Both the position numbers and the translations under genes were made by a program. DNA of 64,000 bases, taken from positions 62,001-126,000 of the forward strand of contig JAOTOM010003694.1 of NCBI GenBank assembly GCA_034440615.1, written 5' to 3'. Every line of letters begins with the position of its first letter. Within the stretch, counting starts at the first letter, position 1. The notes beneath the pieces were generated by a model. That model had not been told where the DNA came from, did no database searches, and worked only from the letters and a program-made list of their open reading frames with translations. The DNA is from Ashinkailepas kermadecensis (Eukaryota > Arthropoda > Thecostraca > Neolepadidae). This document shows positions 9,101-15,829 of this stretch, piece after piece.

Positions 9101-11353
9101 GACGTGAACACCACGGATAGTGTGACCGGGGTGCCGCTCCGCTTGTGACGTGCTGGGGGTGGACGTGGCACGCGACTGACCCTGAACGGAAAGGGGAGTG
9201 TGACCGGCGGCGCCGCTCCGTCTATGACGTGCTGGGGGTGGACGTGGCACGCGACTGACCGTGTACAGAGCGGGGAGTGTGACCGGGGCGCCGCTCCGTC
9301 TGTGACGTGCTGGGGGGGACGTAACACTCGACTGACGATGAACGGAGCGGGGAGTGTGACCGGGGTGCCGCTCCGTCTGTGGGGGGGGGGTGTGGACGTC
9401 ACACTCGACTGACCGTTAACAGAACGGGAAATGTGATCGGGGGCGTCTCTCCGTCTGTAGGCGGTGAGCGGCCTCGGCTGCGACCGACACATGCTGGGGC
9501 TGAAGTTGGCCGCCATCGAAAACGGTATGGATGTGCCAGAGATCTTCATGGACAACGCCTGGTCGCGGAGCACACACATGAAGCTCTCCACGAGTCAGGT
9601 CAGTGGGTACATAGCTATCCACCAACCAGGTTAATGGGATATATACCTCTCCACTAGCCAGGTTAGTGGGATACATAGCTGTCCACCAGCCAGGTCAGTG
9701 GGGCACATTGTTATTCTCTATGAACGTTGTCTTTTTGGTAATAATGTGTCAAAGGTGCATTTACATCAAGGCTAGCCAATGCATTTCCAATGTAGGCGAA
9801 GGAGAAGGCCAGCGTTTCCCTGCCGAGAAAGTCCTAAACAGTAATTGGATTTCAAAATGTACTAGGTGGGTATATTCCTGATTTGTTCCCTAATTCGTTC
9901 TTTTCACGGTGGATTGGTTTAAGCATCAGTGTTCCGAGCTTCGTTAAGCTTAGAGTAATATCCGCGATGGGCATCGGGCGCGATGGTGATGCGGTCATCG
10001 GAGGATCTCCAGTTAAGTATTGAATACTGATGGAATCCTGATGCTATTCAAGAGCTCTGAAGTAATATTCGGTAATGGCATTCTTGAAATAGCATAACGT
10101 TCTTGCGGCAAACGCGCCAGAATGATTACTAGTCGATGCGTAATGAATTTAGTTGCAATTCATGCTACTTTATCTCCATCAAATGTTACACAAAGATAAT
10201 TTATTAAAGTTAGCCCTCAGATTTACATTGCATTGTCACTTACATAGTTGTATTGCACGTGCTGTGGCTGCGATTTGCCTTGTGTAACTCTAGCCTGGTA
10301 CTCCACCGCCGTTTGGCACCTTCGCTGTGTCCGTTTGGTAAGGCTCAGTGGTCAGTACCGATTCCGGCTGCCGGTGTGGTGGATACGGCCAAGACCGTGC
10401 GGTGCAGGCGTACTTGGCGGGATTCACAGTCAGCTAACTGCATCATTGTTGGTATTAAAGTTTGTGCGCATCAACCAAAGGCCGTTAATAGTGCTATCGG
10501 CCCATTGTCCGGTGCAATTATCGACCAGCCGCCCGCGAATATCCGCCACGCCATTGTGTCGTGGCGGGGACGAGTGGTCTAGGGGTTAGATGCTCGTCTC
10601 ACAATCGAAAGATTGTGGGTTCGAATCTCACCTGTCGCTACTCTTCGCCCGCGACCAATCGGCGTGAGAGATTGGCGACGCTATATGGCTCGACGGTCGA
10701 CGTGTCGTAAAACCAATAACCAACCATTGTGTCGTGGCGGAACCAGTGGTGCCTGTTATGGCTCAGGGGTGGAAGTGGCTGACGCCATGTGATGTATCGG
10801 GCAGGTGCCGGTGGTAGCTGACGCCATGTGTTGTGTCGGGCACGTGCCGGTGGTAGCTGACGCCATGTGTTGTGTCGGGCAGGTGCCAGTGGTGGCTGAC
10901 GCTTCCATGTGTTGTGTCGTGCAGGTGCCGATGGTGGCTGACGCCATGTGTTGTGTCGGGCAGGTGCCGGTGGTGGCTGACGCCATGTGTTGTGTCGGGC
11001 AGGTGCCGGTGGTGGTTGACGCCATGTGTTGTGTCGGACAGGTTCAAGTAGTGGTTGACGCCTACTTGTGTTGTATCGGGCAGGTGCCGGTGGTAGCTGA
11101 CGCCATGTGTTGTGTCGGGCAGGTGCCGGTGGTGGCTGACGCCTTCATGTGCTATGGCCCGTTGGTGCCGGACGGATACGGCTGCTGCTACAACCCGCGA
11201 GACACGCAGATCAACTTCGGCACTTCGGCGTGCAACTCGAGCCCGGCTACAGTGGCGGCCGACTTCCGCGCTGCGCTCGAGAACACGCTCAACGACATGT
11301 TCAGCCTGCTGTTGCGCTCGGCCTCATCCGGTGAGACGCGTGTCTCCGGCTGA
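2561..11353 (+). CDS. CRAT: Carnitine O-acetyltransferase-like gene, 3' seven exons (5' end missing)
   Basis: Seven exons (2561-2714, 3112-3283, 5652-6045, 7190-7312, 8614-8812, 9461-9598, 11123-11353) join with compatible phases into about 469 codons ending in TGA. Animal CRAT has about 625 residues, so roughly 150 N-terminal residues are absent. The family transfers acetyl groups between CoA and carnitine in mitochondria and peroxisomes. Visible motifs: PLDMRQY, catalytic YEHSPAEG (His codon 5870-5872), TETIRS (8678-8695) and STS (9587-9595), the last two being carnitine-contacting in CRAT. A Met in AFMCYGP (11147-11149) aligns with the CRAT Met that limits the acyl pocket to short chains; octanoyltransferases have Gly there. 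Choline acetyltransferase has VDNIRS instead of TETIRS, which argues against it. No upstream exon, promoter or targeting signal is visible. The splice sites are unusually repeated (separate entries). Confidence 0.88.
2715..2855 (+). repeat. CRAT: Tandem copies 2 and 3 of the exon-a 3' end, each with its own donor
   Basis: The stretch encoding QFQPxSxxVVVAHRGH plus its donor is repeated in steps of 69 and 66 bp. Donors read CAC|GTAAGT (2715), CAT|GTGAGT (2784) and TAT|GTGAGC (2850). Both steps are multiples of three and contain no stop, so use of any donor keeps the downstream TTC-TAC-ATG exon in frame. The third copy (VVVKHGY) resembles the animal CRAT sequence VVHNYQFF at this junction about as well as the first. 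Confidence 0.85.
3112..3283 (+). CDS. CRAT: CRAT exon b
   Basis: Acceptor CCCGTGTGCAG|TTC, then FYMLKMSG...QIYDQLQQVVE, PVGILTTQHRNVWGNAYKKL, and donor AAAG|GTGGGC. It corresponds to the CRAT segment FF.LDVY..DG..L....I..QLE, PVGILTSNHRNSWAKAYNTL. It ends in phase 1; the next exon supplies AC to make Asp, giving the family's KDK-type junction. Confidence 0.9.
3284..4189 (+). other. Intron b, unique part; nothing recognised
   Basis: Intronic sequence between exon b and the 35-bp minisatellite. I see no coding motif, RNA gene or transposon signature. Confidence 0.5.
4190..5600 (+). repeat. 35-bp minisatellite, about 40 copies, in CRAT intron b
   Basis: The core is CACCGTATATCTCACCAG followed by TCCCTGGGGCGGGACTG. 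Variants alternate in block fashion (TCCCTGGGGCGGGACTG, TACCTGGGGCAGGACGTCA, TTATCTGGAGCGGGACGG), showing higher-order shuffling. The period is not a multiple of three and no frame contains a stop, so a chance open frame of nearly 490 codons runs through it while cycling frames; it is not a gene. The array stops about 45 bp before the exon-c acceptor. Confidence 0.95.
5652..6045 (+). CDS. CRAT: CRAT exon c, catalytic histidine exon
   Basis: Acceptor GGTCCCCAG|AC completes Asp with the G from exon b. The exon encodes KQNAQSLDAIHSALFVVCLD, LHGGGS-type VHGGGSRYNSANRWYDK, and GITYEHSPAEG with the catalytic His at 5870-5872. It then gives DYLVRH and a linker ending EEDLDM, split as GACAT|GTGAGT. 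It matches the FTVCLD...LHGGGSRLNSGNRWFDKTLQFIV...YEHAAAEG core of CRAT. G/C-ending codons strongly predominate, in contrast to the AT-rich surroundings. Confidence 0.95.
6066..6126 (+). repeat. (TA)n(TG)n(TA)n microsatellite
   Basis: About 60 bp of alternating TA, then TG, then TA dinucleotides, starting about 20 bp inside the intron after exon c. Confidence 0.95.
6478..6600 (+). repeat. Dispersed repeat, copy 1, upstream of exon d
   Basis: It contains ATTCCTGGCACCTCCGG, then GTCGCCTGGCTCTCATG and AAAAAGCCACTGCGCCACCG. The same order recurs at 7530-7640 (ATTCCTGGCACCTCCGG, GTCGCCTTGCTCTTATG, AAAAAGCCACTGCTCGACCG). Exon d thus lies between two direct copies of an unidentified interspersed repeat. 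I see no terminal repeats or coding motif. Confidence 0.7.
7045..7107 (+). repeat. Three short tandem copies with GTAAGT/GTGAGT cores
   Basis: CCGGAGTAAGTTTTCATCAT, TCGAGTGAGTTTCCATCAT and CGGAGTAAGTTTCCTCACG follow one another about 85 bp before the exon-d acceptor. Each carries a donor-like core, but no exon-like sequence precedes them. Confidence 0.7.
7190..7312 (+). CDS. CRAT: CRAT exon d
   Basis: Acceptor CTATCTCAG|G completes an ATG codon. It encodes MVEDLDMACFTYPGYGKKFI then KSQRMSPDSYIQMAIQLAYY, ending in AG|GTGCGT. CRAT has IQDLDI...GKDFPKSEKLSPDAFIQMALQLAYYR at this place; the spacing fits with no gap. Confidence 0.93.
   Translation, partial: DGRRLGHGVLHLPRLRQKVHQVAANEPRQLHPDGDPAGLL
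7530..7640 (+). repeat. Dispersed repeat, copy 2, downstream of exon d
   Basis: Second copy of the repeat described at 6478-6600, in the same orientation, about 220 bp after exon d. No target duplication is discernible. Confidence 0.7.
7641..8613 (+). other. Intron d; nothing recognised
   Basis: No coding motif, RNA gene or clear repeat seen, apart from a purine-rich tract around 7885-7970. Confidence 0.5.
8614..8812 (+). CDS. CRAT: CRAT exon e, carnitine-binding TETIRS exon
   Basis: Acceptor CTTGCTCAG|G completes Arg. It encodes IHGEPAATYESAATRKFF, GRTETIRSCSAESLAFCHAM and NAINAHKEYAKD, then donor GAC|GTGAGT. CRAT reads IYGQACATYESASLRMFHLGRTDTIRSAS here. The TxTIRS threonine and arginine bind the carnitine carboxylate in the family and are both present; choline acetyltransferase lacks this pattern. 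Confidence 0.95.
9100..9455 (+). repeat. ~78-bp minisatellite ending at the exon-f acceptor
   Basis: About 4.5 copies of a unit with GTGACCGG, GCCGCTCCGTCTGTGACGTG and GACTGACCGT. The last copy runs into CTCTCCGTCTGTAG, which is the acceptor of exon f. The acceptor's pyrimidine tract is thus part of the repeat; upstream copies read CTGTGACG where the real site reads CTGTAGGCG. Confidence 0.9.
9461..9598 (+). CDS. CRAT: CRAT exon f, STS motif exon
   Basis: Acceptor CCGTCTGTAG|GCG. It encodes AVSGLGCDRHMLGLKLAAIE and PEIFMD, ending HMKLSTSQ, with donor CAG|GTCAGT. It is 46 whole codons, phase 0 at both ends. STSQ is the conserved carnitine acyltransferase motif that follows DRHLLGLKL and IFMD in CRAT. 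Confidence 0.95.
9580..9705 (+). repeat. CRAT: Exon-f donor region repeated four times (31/32/32 bp)
   Basis: The unit CTCTCCACGAGTCAG|GTCAGTGG is followed by three imperfect copies with donor-like junctions at 9629/9630 (CAG|GTTAAT), 9661/9662 (CAG|GTTAGT) and 9693/9694 (CAG|GTCAGT). Steps are not multiples of three, so the later sites would shift frame; the intervening sequence reaches a stop in the exon frame. Confidence 0.88.
9706..10550 (+). other. Intron f, unique part; nothing recognised
   Basis: AT-richer intronic sequence before the SINE. No exon, RNA gene or repeat recognised. Confidence 0.5.
10568..10723 (+). mobile_element. tRNA-headed SINE, copy 2, in CRAT intron f
   Basis: Same architecture as the copy at 1710: A-box TGGTCTAGGGGTTAGATG, B-box GGTTCGAATCTC, body TTCGCCCGCGACCAATCGG, tail GTCGTAAAACCAATAACCAA. 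It is flanked by a perfect 17-bp target duplication CCATTGTGTCGTGGCGG (10551-10567 and 10724-10740). The near-intact promoter boxes suggest a fairly recent insertion. Confidence 0.93.
10767..11122 (+). repeat. CRAT: Tandem array of splice-acceptor plus exon-start units before exon g
   Basis: Units begin at 10805, 10844, 10883, 10925, 10964, 11003, 11042, 11084 and 11123, spacing 39,39,42,39,39,39,42,39. Each has TGTGTCGGGCAG then GTGCCGGTGGTGGCTGACGC. The unit at 11123 is the real start of exon g; the one at 10844 has CAC instead of CAG and so lacks the AG. All steps are multiples of three and the whole array is open in the exon frame (VPVVADAMCCVGQ repeated), so any acceptor would give an in-frame protein lengthened by 13-14 residue blocks. 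Confidence 0.95.
11123..11353 (+). CDS. CRAT: CRAT exon g, last exon
   Basis: It starts after TGTCGGGCAG and encodes VPVVADAFMCYGPLVPDGYG, CYNPRDTQINFGTSACNSSP and a C-terminal helix NTLNDMFSLLLRS, ending at TGA (11351-11353). CRAT has FFGPVVPDGYGVCYNP...INFSLSAYNS...LDMRALLQ. A donor-like GTGAGA at 11330 leaves open a further exon, but the C-terminus already matches the family length. No polyadenylation signal is obvious before about 12.59 kb. Confidence 0.92.
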   Translation: MPVVADAFMCYGPLVPDGYGCCYNPRDTQINFGTSACNSSPATVAADFRAALENTLNDMFSLLLRSASSGETRVSG

Positions 11354-11520
11354 CGTGGAGTCTCAGGTGACCTGGCCGATGTCAAGCCCCAGCTGAGGTG
11401 GCCTGGCCGAGGTCAAGCCCCAGCCGAAGCAGGGAGGCGGGGCCTCACCGGGGTCCGGTGAGGTGAAGCCTCAGCTGAAGCGGGGAGGTGAGGTCAAGCC
11501 TCGGCTGACCTGATTTTGAT
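11354..11520 (+). repeat. Degenerate GC-rich repeat after the CRAT stop
   Basis: Repeats of GACCTGGCCGATGTCAAGCC and GAGGTCAAGCCTCGGCTGA variants, about 30-45 bp each, in the presumed 3' untranslated region. Confidence 0.6.
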
Positions 11521-12554
11521 GAGGCTTTAGGCTGCCTGACTGTGAACAAGGTCAAGGTCTACGTTCGTGACCCGACATCTGGCGGGGTCCGAGCTTGCGA
11601 TCCGCACCCGCCTGTCGGAGCAGAACCAAAGTCCCACTGGTGGGTGACTTTCCAGAGAAAAACAGCACATGACAACGCTTCTGCGTTGCCAACAATTGCA
11701 GAGCCATTGTGATGATATAAACTCCTCTTTAAAACTTTCCAACGCACTGGCTTTGTTTAAAACTAATGCGTATATACCATGCGAGCGTGAACTTGAACTT
11801 GAAGTGTAAAGGCTTCGTGGTTTATGCGTAGTTATTTTATCTTAATGAATTCATGTATTTTAATATTGCGATGTCAAATATCAGCTCGATGCTTTTTGTT
11901 CGTGTTCGACATGTTTCGTTGGGGATGAACATAAGTGACATACCTTTGCTGTAACGGGCATTGCAATATTTTTATAGTATCGAACTACGGCGAATGTTCG
12001 AACTACACCCTATTATCGGCGTGTGTCTGATGTTTTGTGACTATCCCGGTAAAATACGGAACTAGCGGCTTCGAGTGACGTTTGCGACATTGCGATGAAG
12101 CGTATTCTCAAATGATCGAGTTTAAACCCCAACCAGCATCAATATCGTTCAGGACTCATCGTTTATGCTAATCGTGTTTGAAGGAGCACATCGATGGGCT
12201 GTTACGGCCTCTGGCTGATATGGACATCGTATTGGTATGTTGAACGAATCGTTATGCTACGATGCTGCCAGACCTGCTACACTCTTATAATCTATATATC
12301 CAGACAGTTTTTATTGTACAGGTATAAGAGAAACGGCTCTTTTTTCCTGGCTGACATCCGTTCCTCCTCACCTTCCCACAGTGCATGTACAAAATTCATA
12401 ATTGTAAGGAATTCTTCCGGCTCATGATTCATCTAGTTTCATAAGTCGGCTTCGCGAAAACTTGTTGGAACATAAATATGTCAATAACCACCCTCTATTG
12501 CCAGGGCTTTCCAGGAAGCGAAACGGCGATGGCTTGTCACACGATGATCACAGT
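11521..12554. other. Downstream region; nothing recognised
   Basis: No coding motif, RNA gene or repeat recognised. Confidence 0.5.
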
Positions 12555-12557
12555 TCC

Positions 12558-12640
12558 AACAACCGCCTGGTTAGCTCAATGAATAAAACATTGTCCTGCA
12601 AAGGTCTCCCCATCTGGGCACAGCGGGTTGAGTCGCTTCA
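12558..12640 (+). mobile_element. Possible decayed tRNA-derived SINE head
   Basis: An A-box-like TGGTTAGCTCAATGA is followed at tRNA-like spacing by a B-box-like GGGTTGAGTCGC. The intervening CTGCAAA resembles an anticodon loop. Stems are imperfect and no target duplication is seen, so this is a relic at best, not a functional tRNA. Confidence 0.35.
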
Positions 12641-14024
12641 TGCGCTTGCTATTAACGCCTCAGGCTGGAATGACCAGCTGCCAACTGGCCAAGCGTGATT
12701 TGGGGCGCAGGCGCCAGGCGACCTTGCCCGACAATGTGGGTACGTTAAACGTCCGTTAAAAATTGCTATAGAACTATGCTTTTCTGATCAGGTGAGTTCG
12801 GGATCAATGTAGCACGTTCCGGTTTAGTATTGATTCAGATTCTGTAAAGCCTCCTCATGAACAATTCGAATTGTTTTGTTTTGGTTTTTTAGCAGTGCCC
12901 TCGAAGACACTGTCGCGTGTCTCTCCAAAGTTCGTGCCACAGACAAGGCGTCTCGGCACCGTCACAGTCAGCAGTCCAATACTTGAACCCGCCAGGTTCA
13001 TGTGCCCAAATTCAACGCGCCCGCTCAGGTTCAACGCGTCCGTCGAAGTGGACGGTCGCCGTTGACAACACTCGGCCGGAGAGGTTCCTGCACATGTCGG
13101 AATTAACATGGCAGCACAGTTTTGCATGACGAAAGGGTCCGCAGCTGGGCCGGGCCGACCGATGCCGTCAGAGCTGTCAAAGCCAACGCATGCCCCTCGA
13201 TCCTGGGACTCGCGCCGCCTGCGCCATGCCACCGCAGAGTCGTGTTGTGACGGACAAAGACCGGCGAACGGCGGCTCGGAGAGCCGCACATAGTGACCGG
13301 TACGAGTATAACCGTAATTTTGTATTTTAGCAACAGCTTCGCTTGTGTCAGGTGCTTTCGTGTAACACATGAACTGTAAAAGACATTGACTGCTACATGC
13401 AGACTGAAGTGAGAATTCAGCGTGAGGATTCCGCTGGACAAGTATGGTAAAATACGCAGTGGTCGGTGTATTATTTCGGTGAGCGAGACCAGGTCACCAC
13501 TTGCCTTTTATGTACCAGAAGCCAGCTGGTGATGCCAGATTGCGCTGCCAGTACACAACAACAGACGACGGCTGTTGTTGGCATGCACTAAATTAGCTGG
13601 TCCCTTCCATAAGTCTGCCCTACATAGCGAGCTGTGTAACCATGGTGACGACAGGGTATATTGAAATGTGGTAAATCTGCTGATCCCTTCCACCAGTCGC
13701 AACTACATGTGAATTATGTGAACTGTGTAAAGTTGTGCACAGCGTTGGGTCACTGCAACGTACCGAACCGACAACGCGGAGTTAGTGCTGGGGCTGTGAC
13801 TGCTTAGCTTACCCGAAAGGCATCGGTGTACGTCACACGTCGTGCTGTGCCGGTGTCGAGCATGGTGGCAGTGCGCGTGCTGGATCGGCGGACGCTGATC
13901 TCGGCTGGCAGATGTACAGATGTACAGATGTACAGATGACAGATGTACATGTTGCGTGCGACATTTCCCCCTGTGTGTGTGTGTGATATGTTGCCGGTGA
14001 GCGTGTGTGCATGATACCGTTTGT
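12641..14024. other. Intergenic; no gene recognised
   Basis: A long antisense open frame at 12855-13370 shows no recognisable motif, and its composition follows the local GC content. Short TGTACAGA repeats occur near 13915-13945, followed by a TG run at 13976-13985. Confidence 0.45.
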
Positions 14025-14265
14025 GGTGCGTCTGACCCTGGTCGGCAGTATGGCCGTCACATTCTCCGACCGCTCAGCACATGTGTGTCTGACCCTGGTG
14101 GGCAGCGTGGCCGTCACATTCTCCGACCGCTCAGCACATGTGTGTCTGACCCTGGTCGGCAGTGTGGCCGTCACATTCTCCGACCGTTCAGCACATGTGT
14201 GTCTGACCCTGGTCGGCAGTGTGGCCGTCACATTATCCGACCGTTCAGCACATGTGTGTGGACTC
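14025..14265 (+). repeat. 57-bp minisatellite, four copies
   Basis: The unit contains GTCTGACCCTGGTCGGCAG, TGTGGCCGTCACATTCTCC and GACCGCTCAGCACATGT. Because 57 is a multiple of three it leaves open frames on both strands. Copies are nearly identical. Confidence 0.93.
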
Positions 14266-14424
14266 GAGTCGGGCTTTCTCAAATATCAATGCAATGTTGC
14301 CAACGGGAGCGGCAGTTTTGGCACTGGTCAGCGTTAAGTATACCGTAGCCCATGTAGCCCATGAAACCCCTTCCTCCGTTCTATTCCGCCTCTGGAACCT
14401 TGTCCGCGGTTCTTTAGCATCTGT

Positions 14425-14469
14425 CGCTATATGACCTATGTAGTCGGTGCACCCTAAAGCCCAAATAAC
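14425..14469 (+). mobile_element. 45-bp tail-only SINE/LINE insertion
   Basis: CGCTATATGACCTATGTAG then TCGGTGCACCCTAAAGCCC is the tail shared with other copies in the window. It is flanked by a 12-bp duplication TTTAGCATCTGT (14413-14424 and 14470-14481), so it is a bona fide, extremely 5'-truncated insertion. Confidence 0.85.
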
Positions 14470-14481
14470 TTTAGCATCTGT

Positions 14482-15039
14482 AACGCCACTGGCCGTTTTA
14501 TAGCCATTGTAGTACGGTGAACTGTTCTGCAGTGTTCATGTCCGAGTTCAATGCATAATGACAAACCACCAAGTTCTTGGGCAGTGCGCTGATTAGCCTA
14601 CCAGAGTACCGCGTACTGATTGATGGTATGGTTGTAGACTAGACTCACTTATCAATCGTAGGTTGCACGGTCGTAAGTCGTACGGAATACATTTCTGATT
14701 CACCATGTGTTCATCATGTGAAGGGGACCAGGCGGACGCATTTTGGTCCCTGCGTCCACCAAGAGCTTCACAACTGATGCAAAGCTTTCCGACAATTGTT
14801 ACAGGTGGTGCTTTTTAGGAGGTGGTGCTGTCCATAGGAGGTGGTGCTGTCCATCGTACGTGTTCCACTTGCTACCATAACCCTGTCGCCGAATTCGTTA
14901 AACATCCAAGAGCTGTTTAAGTAAATTGAGGAGGTGCCCAAGCACCACTGGTCAACAACAAACCGCATTCATATCGTACCTCCATGGCTCTGAGAGATTC
15001 ACTTTCTCCCGTATTTGCCCGGACATTGTTCACCGTCCG
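14482..15039. other. Intergenic; nothing recognised
   Basis: Only a short direct duplication of AGGAGGTGGTGCTGTCCAT near 14817-14855 stands out. Confidence 0.5.
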
Positions 15040-15290
15040 GGGCTGCTGTGTCGCAGCGCGTCACCCGGGCTGCTGTGTCGCAGCGATCCACCCAGGACTG
15101 CTGTGTTGGCGCGCACGGCTGCTTGTCGCAGCGCGTCACCCGGGTTGCTGTGTCGCAGCGCTCCACCCAGGCTGCTGTGTTGCAGCGCTCCACCCAGGAT
15201 GCTGTGTTGCAGCGCTCCACCCGGGGCTGCTCTGTCACAGCGTGCCATCCAGGCTTCCCGGTGTCGCAGGGCACCAACCAAGTGACATTG
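15040..15290 (+). repeat. 27-bp minisatellite, about nine copies
   Basis: The unit is GCTGCTGTGTCGCAGCG followed by CTCCACCCAG, with substitutions and some partial copies. It is open in several frames because 27 is a multiple of three. Confidence 0.92.
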
Positions 15291-15800
15291 GGAAGCACAC
15301 TAATTCTGCCAGGTTTTCACAGGTGCATGTTTCCTAGGATGTTTATGTTCTGCACAACATTTTTGGGGGGCCCGTCCCCGCTGTCGCAACACAAACTGTA
15401 TTTGTGGGTGGGCGCGAACACGGATATTTCCTCCCCACATACCACCCGCTTCCTACTGAAATATCTTACTGGAGGTGTGGGGGGGGGGGGCGGGGCACTC
15501 TCGACAAGCAATCGCACGACCCAGCACCCATCTCACTTGACATTTCTGAGACCAATCTCTAGGGAGGTTAGGGACGGTTGCCTAAAAGAGGACGCCTCCT
15601 GAATGACTGAGGGAGTGCTCATGAAATTCGGGAGGGGTCCCATGCGCTATATGGGACTGTCCCAATGCTACCATAGGACTGTTCTCGTTTCTCCATGGGA
15701 TTCTGTCTATCTCACTAGGATTTCGTTTTCCTCATGGAACAATCGAAGCAATGTTATGGGATTCCATGTGTTCCATGGAGGATGAATATCAATCCCATTA
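15291..15800. other. Intergenic; nothing recognised
   Basis: It contains a G-run near 15478-15490. No gene or repeat is identified. Confidence 0.5.
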
Positions 15801-15829
15801 TATTTTTGTCAATAGGGTCCGGCGTGATT

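Noticed and set aside
10756..11047. Antisense open frames with THGVSHHRHLPD-type repeats
   Set aside because: Mirror of the in-frame 39-bp acceptor array on the plus strand; a multiple-of-three period leaves both strands open.
12855..13370. A 171-codon minus-strand open frame
   Set aside because: No recognisable motif, no splice or start context, and G+C-rich local composition makes such a frame likely by chance.
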